Source of the DNA: Liolophura sinensis
Taxonomy: Eukaryota; Mollusca; Polyplacophora; Chitonida; Chitonidae
Reading direction: 5' to 3'
Assembly (NCBI RefSeq): GCF_032854445.1
Contig: NC_088295.1
Span: forward strand, 33,469,385 to 33,533,384
Length of the DNA stretch: 64,000 bases
Shown here: piece after piece, positions 26,101-34,374 of the stretch
Layout of the letters: each line of letters begins with the position of its first letter
Numbering within the stretch: the stretch's first letter is position 1
The notes under the pieces: model-generated
What the model saw: only the letters and a program-made list of their open reading frames with translations
What the model was told of the DNA's origin: nothing
The model's database searches: none
Translations under genes and position numbers: made by a program

Positions 26101-26589
26101 CAGTGTTCGCACGCATTGGAACCCTTAGGCTATACACATACGATACTGCACATTTTAGTTTAAAAGCCATATATTTGCAGTAACGGGGCGGGGGAGGGGT
26201 AAAAACATGGTATATTACCTACATTTATTGCTTTCTGTGGGAAACTCAAAGAATTTAAATATCAACACAGTTGTAAACATGGAAAACCTTTTGTGATTTA
26301 TAACACCAAAAGAAATTGATCAACTAACAAAAATATCAGACTTTTGCACCAAGCATCTAACATCTCACTCAAAAACAAGATTGTATTTGGTTTTGATAAA
26401 GTTCACTAACTCAGGCCACGAACAAAGGAATGAGTCGTTCTTATAGGAATGCAGTTTTACCTGTGACGATCTCGACGATGGGTGCTGAGGACGGGGACAG
26501 ACAAATCTCATTTCGGCCAGGACGGGTAACAGCTGTGGAAACAAGAGTGAAGGGACAACCCAAGCTGTAACAAGCATCATGTTAGCCAT
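5119..26589 (-). CDS. 15-exon secreted, probably GPI-anchored protein with a Cys-rich N-domain and CHRD-like beta-repeats
   Basis: Exons in transcript order: 26589-26461, 20178-20073, 19788-19673, 18577-18379, 17525-17426, 16799-16707, 15593-15452, 13819-13670, 13382-13250, 12952-12863, 12459-12380, 12082-11996, 6635-6516, 5438-5355, 5175-5119. All junctions are AG/GT and all phases match, giving about 561 aa. Residues 1-25 form a signal peptide. Residues about 30-185 are Cys-rich, with YPCG near 44 and IPDVECEQCYLQL near 162, recalling beta-sandwich modules related to LPMO/X325; no N-terminal copper-binding His is present. The middle has beta-rich segments such as GGFARFEVDHSNLVKYNISL that resemble CHRD domains. 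The last exon (VTSVVGIILVTWTLLNYF) is hydrophobic and ends the protein, as in a GPI signal. The start was chosen as the first Met before the hydrophobic run. The exon 4 acceptor (GGTCAG) is the weakest. Function is unknown; family names are tentative. Confidence 0.75.
5176..5354 (-). other. Last intron of the 15-exon gene
   Basis: Bounded on the minus strand by CAG|GTTAGAG and TTTCAG|GTAACAAG. Both flanking exons are phase 0. No features inside. Confidence 0.6.
7381..8076 (+). repeat. 52-bp tandem repeat with higher-order structure
   Basis: About 13 copies of a unit containing ctgaccttatgaaggatatg at an exact 52-bp spacing (7402, 7454, 7506, 7558, 7610 ...). The ttattaagg variant recurs at 7564, 7720 and 7928, that is after 3 and then 4 units, so multi-unit blocks were duplicated together. 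Confidence 0.93.
8190..8420 (-). repeat. Dispersed repeat R1 copy interrupted by a SINE-like fragment
   Basis: Matches on the minus strand the R1 signature (ccaactatcacactgtcgtc, then gctctggttttactctctat) also found near 21.4, 28.5, 30.4, 31.5, 31.8, 37.8, 38.1, 38.8 and 44.8 kb. Inserted at 8285-8335 is a fragment with cggcaatatttcagccatat, the same core seen in the satellite at the right end. Confidence 0.65.
9074..9328. mobile_element. MITE with long terminal inverted repeats, copy 1
   Basis: 255 bp flanked by TA at 9072-9073 and 9329-9330. The ends are inverted repeats of roughly 60-100 bp: cactcaaaaaattaatctg at the left matches the complement of the right end, and both arms carry the gagtgatgct motif. 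There is no coding capacity. TA duplication fits a Tc1/mariner-type transposase acting in trans. Confidence 0.85.
10140..10350 (-). mobile_element. Family A SINE
   Basis: The tail module (ttgttttgtgccgtaccta), gacggcggtcagctgg and gagcccgggggaaaccca identify a family A copy in minus orientation. The head is decayed. Confidence 0.8.
11290..11316 (+). other. Potential G-quadruplex
   Basis: Five G-runs (4, 4, 4, 5 and 5 G) separated by one or two T. This satisfies the simple G4 pattern on the plus strand, which is the non-template strand for neither known gene product. It sits in an intron of the minus-strand gene. Confidence 0.6.
14262..14350 (+). mobile_element. Family A SINE fragment (5'-truncated)
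   Basis: Retains the 3' module: ccaccataatgctgaatgct, then aaaatattctttagatcgac, then an AAAT-rich tail. Confidence 0.6.
14595..14935 (+). repeat. Dispersed repeat R2 copy
   Basis: Shares aacagttgcaatcaaagcgc, tcatcaatgaaaactgttga and tagttctttggtaattgtg with five other loci (28.7, 31.3, 33.4, 39.7 and 59.2 kb). Conservation over about 330 bp makes this an interspersed element rather than chance similarity. Confidence 0.75.
16232..16447. mobile_element. MITE, copy 2 of the 9.07-kb family
   Basis: 216 bp flanked by TA (16230-16231 and 16448-16449). Shares with copy 1 the end motif, the gagtgatg...gaatgtattctgttat segment and the ctaaattttagtg terminus. More diverged than copy 1. Confidence 0.75.
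17158..17220 (-). other. Candidate 63-nt cassette exon (alpha)
   Basis: On the minus strand: acceptor TTCACAG, 63 nt, then donor CTTCAG|GTATGC. In the phase 2 left by exon 5 it is fully open and ends in phase 2, so inclusion adds 21 residues without a frameshift. The last 17 nt are identical to the end of exon 5. Confidence 0.5.
17250..17312 (-). other. Candidate 63-nt cassette exon (beta)
   Basis: Acceptor TTTACAG, exactly 63 nt, then donor CTTCAG|GTATGT. Open in phase 2 and ends in phase 2, like alpha. Its sequence differs from alpha over the first 45 nt but ends with the same AGCTACTTGCTTCAG. Confidence 0.5.
17348..17406 (-). pseudogene. Degenerate third cassette (59 nt, GC donor)
   Basis: Same repeat unit as the two cassettes, but the best acceptor (TACCAG) gives 59 nt, which would shift the frame, and the donor reads CAG|GCATG. 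Probably inactive, or a frame-breaking switch. Confidence 0.4.
17628..17942 (+). other. Unassigned plus-strand open frame (104 aa)
   Basis: Open on the strand opposite the host gene, inside its intron. The segment KFQMLAIDQNNGVLVSAPQG looks protein-like, and the minus strand is full of stops here. No family recognised, no clear splice sites. It could be a decayed element or a nested exon. Confidence 0.2.
18933..19109 (-). mobile_element. Family A SINE, 5'-truncated, 11-bp TSD
   Basis: Flanked by tatggcaaaca at 18922-18932 and 19110-19120. Starts at the (TTTA)n tail and ends before the tRNA head, as expected for LINE-driven truncated insertion. It lies in an intron of the 15-exon gene. Confidence 0.9.
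19305..19515 (-). mobile_element. Family A SINE, divergent
   Basis: Tail ttttacgccgtactcaagaa, a gggcaggaccccgagacaac region and a ttgaactcacagcgatggca B-box side, in the same orientation as the copy 200 bp away. Confidence 0.8.
20018..20061 (+). repeat. GTT microsatellite
   Basis: Interrupted (GTT)n run immediately downstream of the donor of exon 2. Confidence 0.8.
21300..21440 (-). repeat. R1 copy
   Basis: Carries taaaaccagagcagtgacga and the gtttacctcag end of R1, minus orientation. Confidence 0.6.
21453..21790 (+). repeat. 17-bp tandem repeat
   Basis: About 20 copies of gtatgtgaactgttcat and variants, in the first intron of the 15-exon gene. Confidence 0.9.
22138..22296 (+). mobile_element. 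Family A SINE, 5'-truncated, 15-bp TSD
   Basis: Perfect direct repeats tatcccgtaagacca at 22123-22137 and 22297-22311 bracket the element, which ends in an A-rich tail. The intact duplication indicates a young insertion. Confidence 0.92.
23258..23302 (-). mobile_element. Family A SINE fragment
   Basis: Only ttacgcagcactcgagtgta and atggcggccagcattatg remain. Confidence 0.55.
24010..24810 (-). mobile_element. LINE reverse-transcriptase 3' relic
   Basis: Minus-strand translation gives, in order and across several frames, LSLNINKTKCMAI, FKFLGIMF, NYACALWGDTYLSHL, LQKRAVRSVTL, EHIDPLFRSL, HNYPTRS and a final EWNRLPISLK segment. This is the familiar order of the thumb and post-RT region in CR1/Jockey-like non-LTR retrotransposons. 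Stops and frameshifts show it is dead. It occupies the first intron of the 15-exon gene. Confidence 0.8.
26461..26589 (-). CDS. Exon 1 (signal peptide) of the 15-exon gene
   Basis: Encodes 43 residues: MANMMLVTAW, then a hydrophobic core (LLFPQLLPVLA), then a Cys-Pro segment. It ends TCACAG|GTAAAA in phase 0, matching the phase needed by the YPCG exon 6.3 kb away. No promoter motif upstream is convincing. Confidence 0.7.
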
Positions 26590-27449
26590 CCCGAGAAGTC
26601 TTACCCGCGAACAATTATCCCAGTTGTGACCGACACAAGTCAGTGACCATGAGTAAACTAAGGCTTGGTAAATTCTTACTACCTCTAAAAGATACCATTT
26701 ACACTTTTCAAAAAAATGGAGACAAAATAACCACTAGCGACAAATTTATGGTCACGTCGTTTCTCGCGAACGCCTGGCTTCACACGAGATTTAAAACGAG
26801 ATGGCACATTTCACCTAACTCAGCGAGGATCATTTTGTCTCAGAGCATAACGTCTGAAGGACAGCAGAAAGTCAACACCTCAAGTTGAGACTCTTCGGGT
26901 AAACTTTCATGCAGGAATTACTGGAGCGTAACGGGATGATTAACGATAATCTCATCACTTGCTTTTACAGGGCAGAGAAGAGTAAATCGTCTTATTATTC
27001 GCATTCATTATAACCTGACTTCCCGGTAACGTTATAAACTGTGCACTGGTACTTAAACCGTCTGTGGATCAGGTTTTGTATTTTAAACCTTAGTTTTCAG
27101 CGGGACATAATTTAGAACATAATGAAGGCAGAGTAGATAGAGCAGTGACAACGATGAGATACTTTAAACAGATAATCAGTTGATTTATAATGTAAAGATT
27201 AGGAGATTATAACATATGTAATAGTCAATTACAACAGAAATTAAATACACACAAACAAATGATCAACCATACATGATCAATAACCAGACGAGCCATGGGA
27301 CAGAATTTCCTGACACTGATTCTGATCTAACTCCCTGAATGAAGTTACTGATGGCTTGAGATTTCCGATTTACCGTGTAGCCTGCTGTACATCTAACTAT
27401 GAAGGTATGAATCTCTATATGTCTGACCTTCGACTGTAATTACAACCAT

Positions 27450-27797
27450 TCATCTGGCCGCCTTCAAGTACTAATCTCCGCCTCGAAGTCGGGATAACCC
27501 AGAATCGAACCCGGGTCGGGTCATACCAAAGACTTTAACAATGGCACTTGCTGTTGCCTCCCTTGGCGCTCAGCACTAACAAGGAAACTTAACGTTGGCA
27601 CGGTGTCAGTATAATGTGACTGGGTGGGGTGTCAATCCTGGTGTCTTCGACATGACACCAATGACGGCAGCACTTTGGCGGCCCTGGAACAAGAAGATCC
27701 AGTATATGTACACACACCTATTGACTCCTCGTTGTCATAAGGCTGCAAAAAGTGCTAAGTACGACGTTAAAATCCCAAGCATTTATTCGTTCACTCA
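27450..27797 (+). mobile_element. tRNA-derived SINE, family C
   Basis: The head contains ctccgcctcgaagtcgggat and gaatcgaacccgggtcgggt (B-box-like). The body has gtgtcagtataatgtgactg, and the tail ctaagtacgacgttaaaatc. Related copies lie at 45.0 and 54.1 kb. Confidence 0.8.
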
Positions 27798-27799
27798 AG

Positions 27800-28420
27800 T
27801 AGTAATCTATCAAGTGTCGACATACTGTGGTTGGGTGAGGCGTCATATCTGCCTGTTGTTGGCATAGAGTTCAAGTGAGGCAGCGCTATATAGTCAGGTT
27901 TGCCGCAAAGGGACACACTCCTGATATGATCGAAATAATCAAAGTCAAAGATAAGCCACATTCTATTAATAAATCCGTCAATCTCAGGGGTAAAAAATAG
28001 TGCTATAGAACATAACATTTTGATTATAGTATGTTTCCTTTAATAAGTCTTTTAATTGTCTCTAAACTCTGTCATATTCGCATATAAATATGTAGAACTT
28101 GTAGTTTTACGAGCCACTAACGAAAGACAATTTTGATAGTGAGTATGACAGATTTTACAGATAGCTGAATATAGGCGACAAGCTAACAGAAGTACTTTGG
28201 GTAATGTTTTCCCCATAAAACCTATCTACCTAAGGTCATATGCGAATATGTGTTTGTTGTCTGGATACAATTTATGACTGGATAAGAGGATTTGAATTCA
28301 GCACTTAGGTTTATTGTGCAATTGACATCATGTAAAGAATGAGGGGGTGTGATAATATGTTACTGTTCGGCAGTTATAGCTCATTAGGGATTATTAGGCT
28401 GCACTTCTGGCCTATTGCCA
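27800..28420. other. Intergenic, no gene seen
   Basis: AT-rich sequence without recognisable repeats, splice-bounded frames or RNA genes. Confidence 0.4.
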
Positions 28421-28610
28421 TGCTTTCATAGTGCTGGTTATCGGCCTTTGGCATATTTAAGTTGCTATTTTTAAGCATTTGCATGAACATTTAGAATAAA
28501 AGCCTAAATGAAGTAAACTGACTACAGGCCGGATTCCACTGGTTACATGCAATTGTGGTGATTTCCCATTTATCACAATGTCGTCGCTGCTCATTTTTTT
28601 CTTTCAATAC
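28420..28610 (+). repeat. R1 copy
   Basis: Contains catgctttcatagtgctggt, cctaaatgaagtaaactgac and tatcacaatgtcgtcgctgc in R1 order. Confidence 0.65.
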
Positions 28611-28689
28611 TGTGATCTGTTAAATGTCTCGTATTTTGAAAAAAGTAAAAAATGTGTACCCTGTGAGGTTCCGTTGTTCAGTCTGTGAC

Positions 28690-29015
28690 TTTTGTGTACC
28701 AGCCGTCAACCAAAACTGACCCTCCACGTCAGGGCCATTTCCTATAACGACGTTTAACACAAAACACCAAAGAATTAAGAAAGTATCTAAAGTACGAAAT
28801 GAAGAAGAGGAAGAGCATTCAACAGTTTTTTAGAAAGACGCAAGGCGAATGAGTGAAATTAGTATTCAAATCGTGTACCATGATAGCATATAAGTTGTCG
28901 ATAGTAAAATAGGTATCTCAGTAGCGCTGTGATTGCAACTGGTCATATTGTCAGCGTGGCGATTTAGTTCAACACGATGAATATAAATCAGTATTCCCTG
29001 GCTAAGCAGAATTAA
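28690..29015 (-). repeat. R2 copy
   Basis: Minus-strand match to R2: accagccgtcaaccaaaac at one end, and taagttgtcgatagtaaaat and gattgcaactg toward the other. Confidence 0.75.
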
Positions 29016-29624
29016 ACACAGCAGAACAACACACCGACCCGCTGCATTTTATTAGGCAGGATTGTTAAGTAGATTATGCAATTAACTATATAATCACAGT
29101 GCACAGTTTGCTCTGTTCTCGATACTGTCGCTATGACCTTTCCCATGCCAGTAGCATTATTGTAACCCCCATCTCACCCCCACCCTCGCCTCCACACAAC
29201 TACCGATCGGCTTACAGACCTTGTGTTTTTTATCGTTGCAGTCAAAGTTCAGAAGGCCAAACAGCTGTGAATACGGATAAACAGCCTTGTATAGTGACCA
29301 ATCTCATGTACAAATTGGTGTTTAATGACTGAACATATTCGCAGATCGATGTATATGGCATTATCAGAATGTACTATAACATGTAAAACTATATGTATAT
29401 TATGTTACTGTGTGATTTATTTGTATATAAATGTTGATAATGTTAAGAGGATGAATAACTGTTGAACGCTGAGGACCTCAAACTTCCGTTTGACATCTCT
29501 GTACTCTGGAGGAAATTTCCGGATTCATATAAACAGAATGGGGTCATGTCCTTGTTTTACCTAATCCCAAAGTTAAGGGTGATGCAATACTGATGCAATA
29601 GTGAAATCATGTTTACGACTAACA

Positions 29625-30300
29625 TTAGAAGGAAGATGAAATCTGTGCAGAGGTCATGCAGTATGTACCCTCCCAACTGTCCTCCGCATACACACTGTCT
29701 GTACGTCCAACTGCTACGAGGCGAGATATGTACACGCCATATGCAGAACCCTTCGGTATATCGCTGTCCACGTAAGGATAATTTACAGTGTAAACATTCA
29801 AATTGTTGTTTCGACTCTTGTCGTAAAGTCTTCGAAAGAGGAAACCGTTTTGATCTTTGTACAAATATAGGTCCACATAAGATGTACTGTCTGGAGAGTC
29901 TGTGGTTACTTTTGAATCCATTGAAGGTGGGTAAATATCTTTCACAGCCTTTGTTATATATGAATTGTTTAAAGCTAGCAGATCATCAGTTTATTTATCT
30001 ATTTGATTGGTGTTTTACGCCGTACTCAAGGATATTTCACTTATACGATGAGAGAGGCTCCAGGGTCATTACTCTAGCATTACGCGCTAACCAACTGAGC
30101 CACGGAGCAGATCATCAATATACCGTTTAGTCGTATTTATAGGAGAACAGGTATAGGTCGTCCAACAGGAGGGCGCAGTTTGTACCCATCGGAATACCTA
30201 TACACTATATGGTTTCCCCTAATTTCACATAGATATTAATCATATTAATGAAAAATTCAAGCAACTGAATGCAGGTCCAAACATCCCATGAATGATAGCC
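29625..30300 (-). mobile_element. Reverse-transcriptase retroelement relic, copy 1
   Basis: Minus-strand translation gives FFINMINIYVKLGETI, IGIPMGTNCA, the catalytic-box remnant RYIDDL (30109-30125), then DLYLYKDQNGFLFRRLYDK and IPKGSAYGVYISRL. The order matches a reverse-transcriptase palm and the following conserved block seen in many invertebrate retroelements. I cannot decide between a Penelope-like and a non-LTR type. A SINE interrupts it just after the YIDD box. Confidence 0.8.
29989..30105 (-). mobile_element. Family A SINE inserted in the reverse transcriptase, 12-bp TSD
   Basis: Bracketed by agcagatcatca at 29977-29988 and 30106-30117. The element keeps the tail and the tRNA head (aaccaactgagccacgga) with a large internal deletion. 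The target is the YIDD coding sequence, so the SINE is younger than the retroelement. Confidence 0.92.
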
Positions 30301-30399
30301 CTTGTAGGAGGTGGAACTCAAGAAGGCTCTGTTACACCTGACGTTAATAAAGCGGTGACCGGTCTTGTTAAATATAATTAAAGACGTACAGCATAGAGA

Positions 30400-30520
30400 G
30401 TGAAAGCAGAGCATGGACAGCAGTGTGATAGTGTTTACCTCAGTCAGTTTTTTATTCTAACTGTTCGTGCAATTGCATAAATAGCACTAATTTACGTGCC
30501 CCCTAGCACCATGGCTTAAG
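30400..30520 (-). repeat. R1 copy
   Basis: gagcatggacagcagtgtga and gtttacctcagtcag match R1 in minus orientation. It abuts the 5' side of the reverse-transcriptase relic. Confidence 0.55.
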
Positions 30521-31294
30521 CAGAATTTTGTTAAAAATTACAGTGATTTTGACTGGGATCACATTAAAACAATGCGAAGAGATGCTTTTTTTTATTAAAA
30601 CACTGAAACAATTAGTGATGAAATTCTGTCTGTTAAATCCGTGTGAGGAATAGTAGTATAGTCAGTGGAGAAATTCCAAGTAGATATGTCCTTATACTGT
30701 ACGTGTGTGGGCGTCCAGTTCTTGATTGTTTTTAAGTATCTACGTACAGCTAACATCTGAAATTTTTTTGCAATTGTACTTGTTCCTTCGCTAAGAGAGT
30801 GGACACAAAATTGGTAGTACAGCTTCTTGACCCCGCAAACAAAGCGAGCTTTGTATGGGGATTTATAGATTTTTGGAATCAGTAAAGTTGTGGTATGTCG
30901 GTGTATCGGGGATGCACGGATATTCTCCTCTGTTTGAGAAAGGACTGATGTTTTTTTTTAAAGTTACTCCAGAGTATAGGTGGTTACGGAATACGTTGAT
31001 GTTGCGATAGTTGTGATGATAAGCCCCTCCACAAGAAACTGATAGTAACAATTACTGCAGACAAATATAAACCCTCTCTGAACCCAGTGTGTACATTCTC
31101 TTCTACATAGGCATACATGCACCCTTTTCAATCTAACAGTTGACTGTAACTAAAAGCTTATATTTAGCAATGCTTTCAGTACTCATCAAGTACATACGGA
31201 TGCAAAACTAAACAGGTAATATAAGCGTGTTAGATTTTCCTGCAAATGAATCCTAAAACCCTAGCAGAGGCGGTTAAACAGACGTTTGTATAGC

Positions 31295-31445
31295 AGCCCT
31301 CAGCCAAAGCGGACGTTGCAGGTCTACAATCGCAAGGTAAATTCCCAAAATAACACAAACCATCCAAGTACACAAGACCTAAGTACACAAAGTATGAAAT
31401 TAAGATAGATTCATACAAATAAAAGCAGCCCACAGTCCTCAATGG
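31295..31445 (-). repeat. R2 copy, partial
   Basis: aatcgcaaggtaaattccca and the cagccctcagccaaagcgga end match the R2 copy at 39.7 kb. Confidence 0.6.
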
Positions 31446-31489
31446 CAAACTAGGAATGTTTTAAGCATAATCGTAATAAGACATAGAGA

Positions 31490-31915
31490 TATGAGACCAG
31501 ATTTAACCCGTAATACCTGTGACCATATGCCAACTATCACATTGGCGTCACTGCTCTGGTTTTACTTTCTATGATGTAAGCTTTTATATTGTAATCCTGC
31601 ATACATAGGATTCTGCTGATGGACTACGCCTTCCCGGGGTCTGGTATTTTTGCATTGTTCATTGTGTTTGTAGATTAAATATACTGAAAGCATTTTGAGT
31701 AATTCTATGGACGAATGACGTCTAATAAATTGCAACTAACATCACTGCGTGTTTTACCTGCTGCTTAAGTCATTGTGCTAGAGAATGAATGAGATAGTGT
31801 CACACTATCGTCATTGCTCTGGTTTTACTCTATATGCTGTGCCGCAATCCTTTATATCCCACACTACGTTTCTACATCTGCGGCAAACTGATACATGTGA
31901 TGGAGTTATAAATTA
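31490..31915 (+). repeat. Two R1 copies in tandem
   Basis: gtcactgctctggttttact (about 31548) and gtcattgctctggttttact (about 31812) head two R1 copies in direct orientation. Confidence 0.65.
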
Positions 31916-33017
31916 AAGGGATAGCCGTCGGGGTCGAGTAGTAGGACTGTCAATGGCTAGGACACATGTGGTCCGGGTTCAACCCCAGCCTTGGACAAGG
32001 TTTATCAGCTCTAACTGTTTGTTGGGAATTAGTGGGTATAAGCATCTGACGACACTCGAATGTCATTTTCCACAGTCTAACGTTTAATAAGGAAGAGATG
32101 TCTTCTGCTAATATTTTGTGCATATCCCAATATATCATACTCGCGAGAGTTCACCAAGAAACTGCCCAAGGTCAGTGGTTTACAGCAGCATGGTGAACAT
32201 GACGTTATACAGTAATAAAATTTTATGTACAACCACCATTCATTGCATACGTAAACCATAATCTGACCCAAATTCTAAACCATACTCTGTTACATGAGTA
32301 TATCCTGTTTTGTACCTTTCACAGACTACCATATGTTGAGACATGTTTTCAAACTAAACACCTACTTTACATTGGTGGCAAATAGTCTATACTATAGAGT
32401 ATGGAATATAATATCTCTTACTGAATATTGAACTGATAAGTATTCACATAGATGGGTTGTGTCACGCAGAGCCATGATAATCCTCTCAAACGCACCAATT
32501 CTTGACACGACCTTTTGCATAACATGCACCGGAATCTCAATTTCGCATTAAATTCCCCATAGAGTGTATTCTGCTTAATTTACGACTAAAACTTCAACGT
32601 ATTTCGCTTTGAGCTGAATCCTTACCTAATGACACGTGTTCAAGGTTTATGTGTCAATGGCTTTGAGAGATTCACACAAGACAGAGCTGCTGCACTAACC
32701 CTTGGTGTATCACAGTCAGGAATAAGCAGATTTGGGACACCTAATAACGCACTAGTTGAACATCACTTCTATCAAGCTGGCAATTTCTGATATCCCATTC
32801 CTCAACATGCACTATCTGTATATTGTGTATGATGCTGATGTTTACATTGTAATTTTTATCATCGAATATATTGCAGTTATCGATAAATGTATTGTTCAGT
32901 ATTTAGTTTTAGTAATATTAAGCATTGATAGCCAATAAATACCTAGATACGATTTAATATCCACACAATGATGTCCAGTAGATATCCACAGATAATGCTG
33001 ATTGCTGCATTTAAAGG

Positions 33018-33410
33018 AAACCACAGACTCTCCAGACGGTACATCTTATCTGGACCTATCTTTGTAGGTTTCCAAAACGGTTTCCTCTCTCGCGGATTTT
33101 ATGACAAGAGAGATAGCTTTAATTCTGACATTGTAAATTAGCCTTACGTGAAAAGCAATATACCGAAGGGCTCTATATATGGCTTGTACTCGCCTAGTAG
33201 CATTTGTTGGATCCTGTGTGTCGTGGGACGATTTCGATCGTCACACAACTTCACAAGTTATTTCGTGTGTTTAGGTTATACTATCGAACACCTTCACTCC
33301 AGGTTTGTTAGAATTTACAATGAGTATAATTCTCATGTAAGTAAATATGGACAAACCAGAATCTCTGGCGTTCTATTTCATGAATGTGTCTTATTCTGCT
33401 TAACTTGGAG
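33018..33410 (+). mobile_element. Reverse-transcriptase retroelement relic, copy 2
   Basis: Homologous to the 29.6-kb relic but on the other strand: aaaccacagactctccagac, then YDKR, IVN, SNIPKGSIYGLY and a downstream tract. Several stops and frameshifts. An R2 copy follows immediately in the same orientation. Confidence 0.75.
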
Positions 33411-33439
33411 CTAGGTGAGCTATATTCCCCGTGTTGCAT

Positions 33440-33790
33440 GAGATCACCGCGTTGGATTTATGAACAGTTGCAATCAAAGCGTAACTGAGACACATATTTT
33501 TTATCGACAACCGATATTCTTGTATGGTACACTATCTGAATACTGATTTCACTGTGGCCTAGATAATACCTCGCGTCTTTCCAACATCAATGAAAACTGT
33601 TCCATGCTTCTCTTTGCATTATTCCGTCTTGCTATATACTTTATATACATGGTTAGTTCTTTGGTGTTTTGTGTTATACGTTGTTTTTGGAACTGGCCTT
33701 GCGATTATTGACCTGGTACCTTCATATTGGTTGACGACAGGTGTACGAATCTCTGTTTCGACGCATAGATACAGTGATTTTGAGATAATT
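33440..33790 (+). repeat. R2 copy
   Basis: Near full-length match to the 14.6-kb copy, beginning tttatgaacagttgcaatca. It ends 600 bp upstream of the GGDEF gene, which shows that the gene sits in host repeat DNA. Confidence 0.8.
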
Positions 33791-34086
33791 TGAACTCGAT
33801 AGACCAGGTCATATCTTACCTTTTAAATTGTTTTCAACTCCTCTGATTTTCCGCTATTAGGAAATACTTTAAAGAAAGCTGCTAATGTCTTGATGGGCGT
33901 CTTTGGCTAATTACATATAGTTTCAACCCAAGGTTTCAAGGACTCAGTATGGGAGGTCATCCATTCCATAGCTATTATCCGATTACAATCGTCCTTATAG
34001 TTTGTTCCATAAGGCTGTTGAATGATACTTTCTATAATGACAGTTTAGCATTGAATTAAGCTGTTTTCTTTCTTTTTTATTTACAG

Positions 34087-34206
34087 TTTGAAATGATACC
34101 GGACGCCGTTTCTTCATTACCAGAGCTACGTGCATCACAAATGGTGGACAGCTTCTATAAAAGGGTTATTCTGAGACACAAGTGTGATGTTAAGACAGTG
34201 AATTGA
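34087..34206 (+). other. Candidate exon upstream of the GGDEF gene
   Basis: A strong acceptor (ttttttatttacag) at 34086 is followed by an open frame starting FEMIPDAVSSLPELRASQMV and ending in TGA at 34204-34206. It could be a 5'-UTR exon of the GGDEF transcript (with a short upstream ORF), or the last exon of another gene. Confidence 0.3.
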
Positions 34207-34374
34207 GTGAAAGGCATTCAGATGTAAAATATGCGAGCCCTCAGTCATACGCAAAATATTGGCATCAAAGGTTGTGTCTCAGATTTATGATTTCCAAGTT
34301 TTGCTCCCAGTTTTTGTTCTGAATTGCGAAGAAAAAAACCCCTGAGATGTCATTGTCCGTGTGAATGACTGAAA

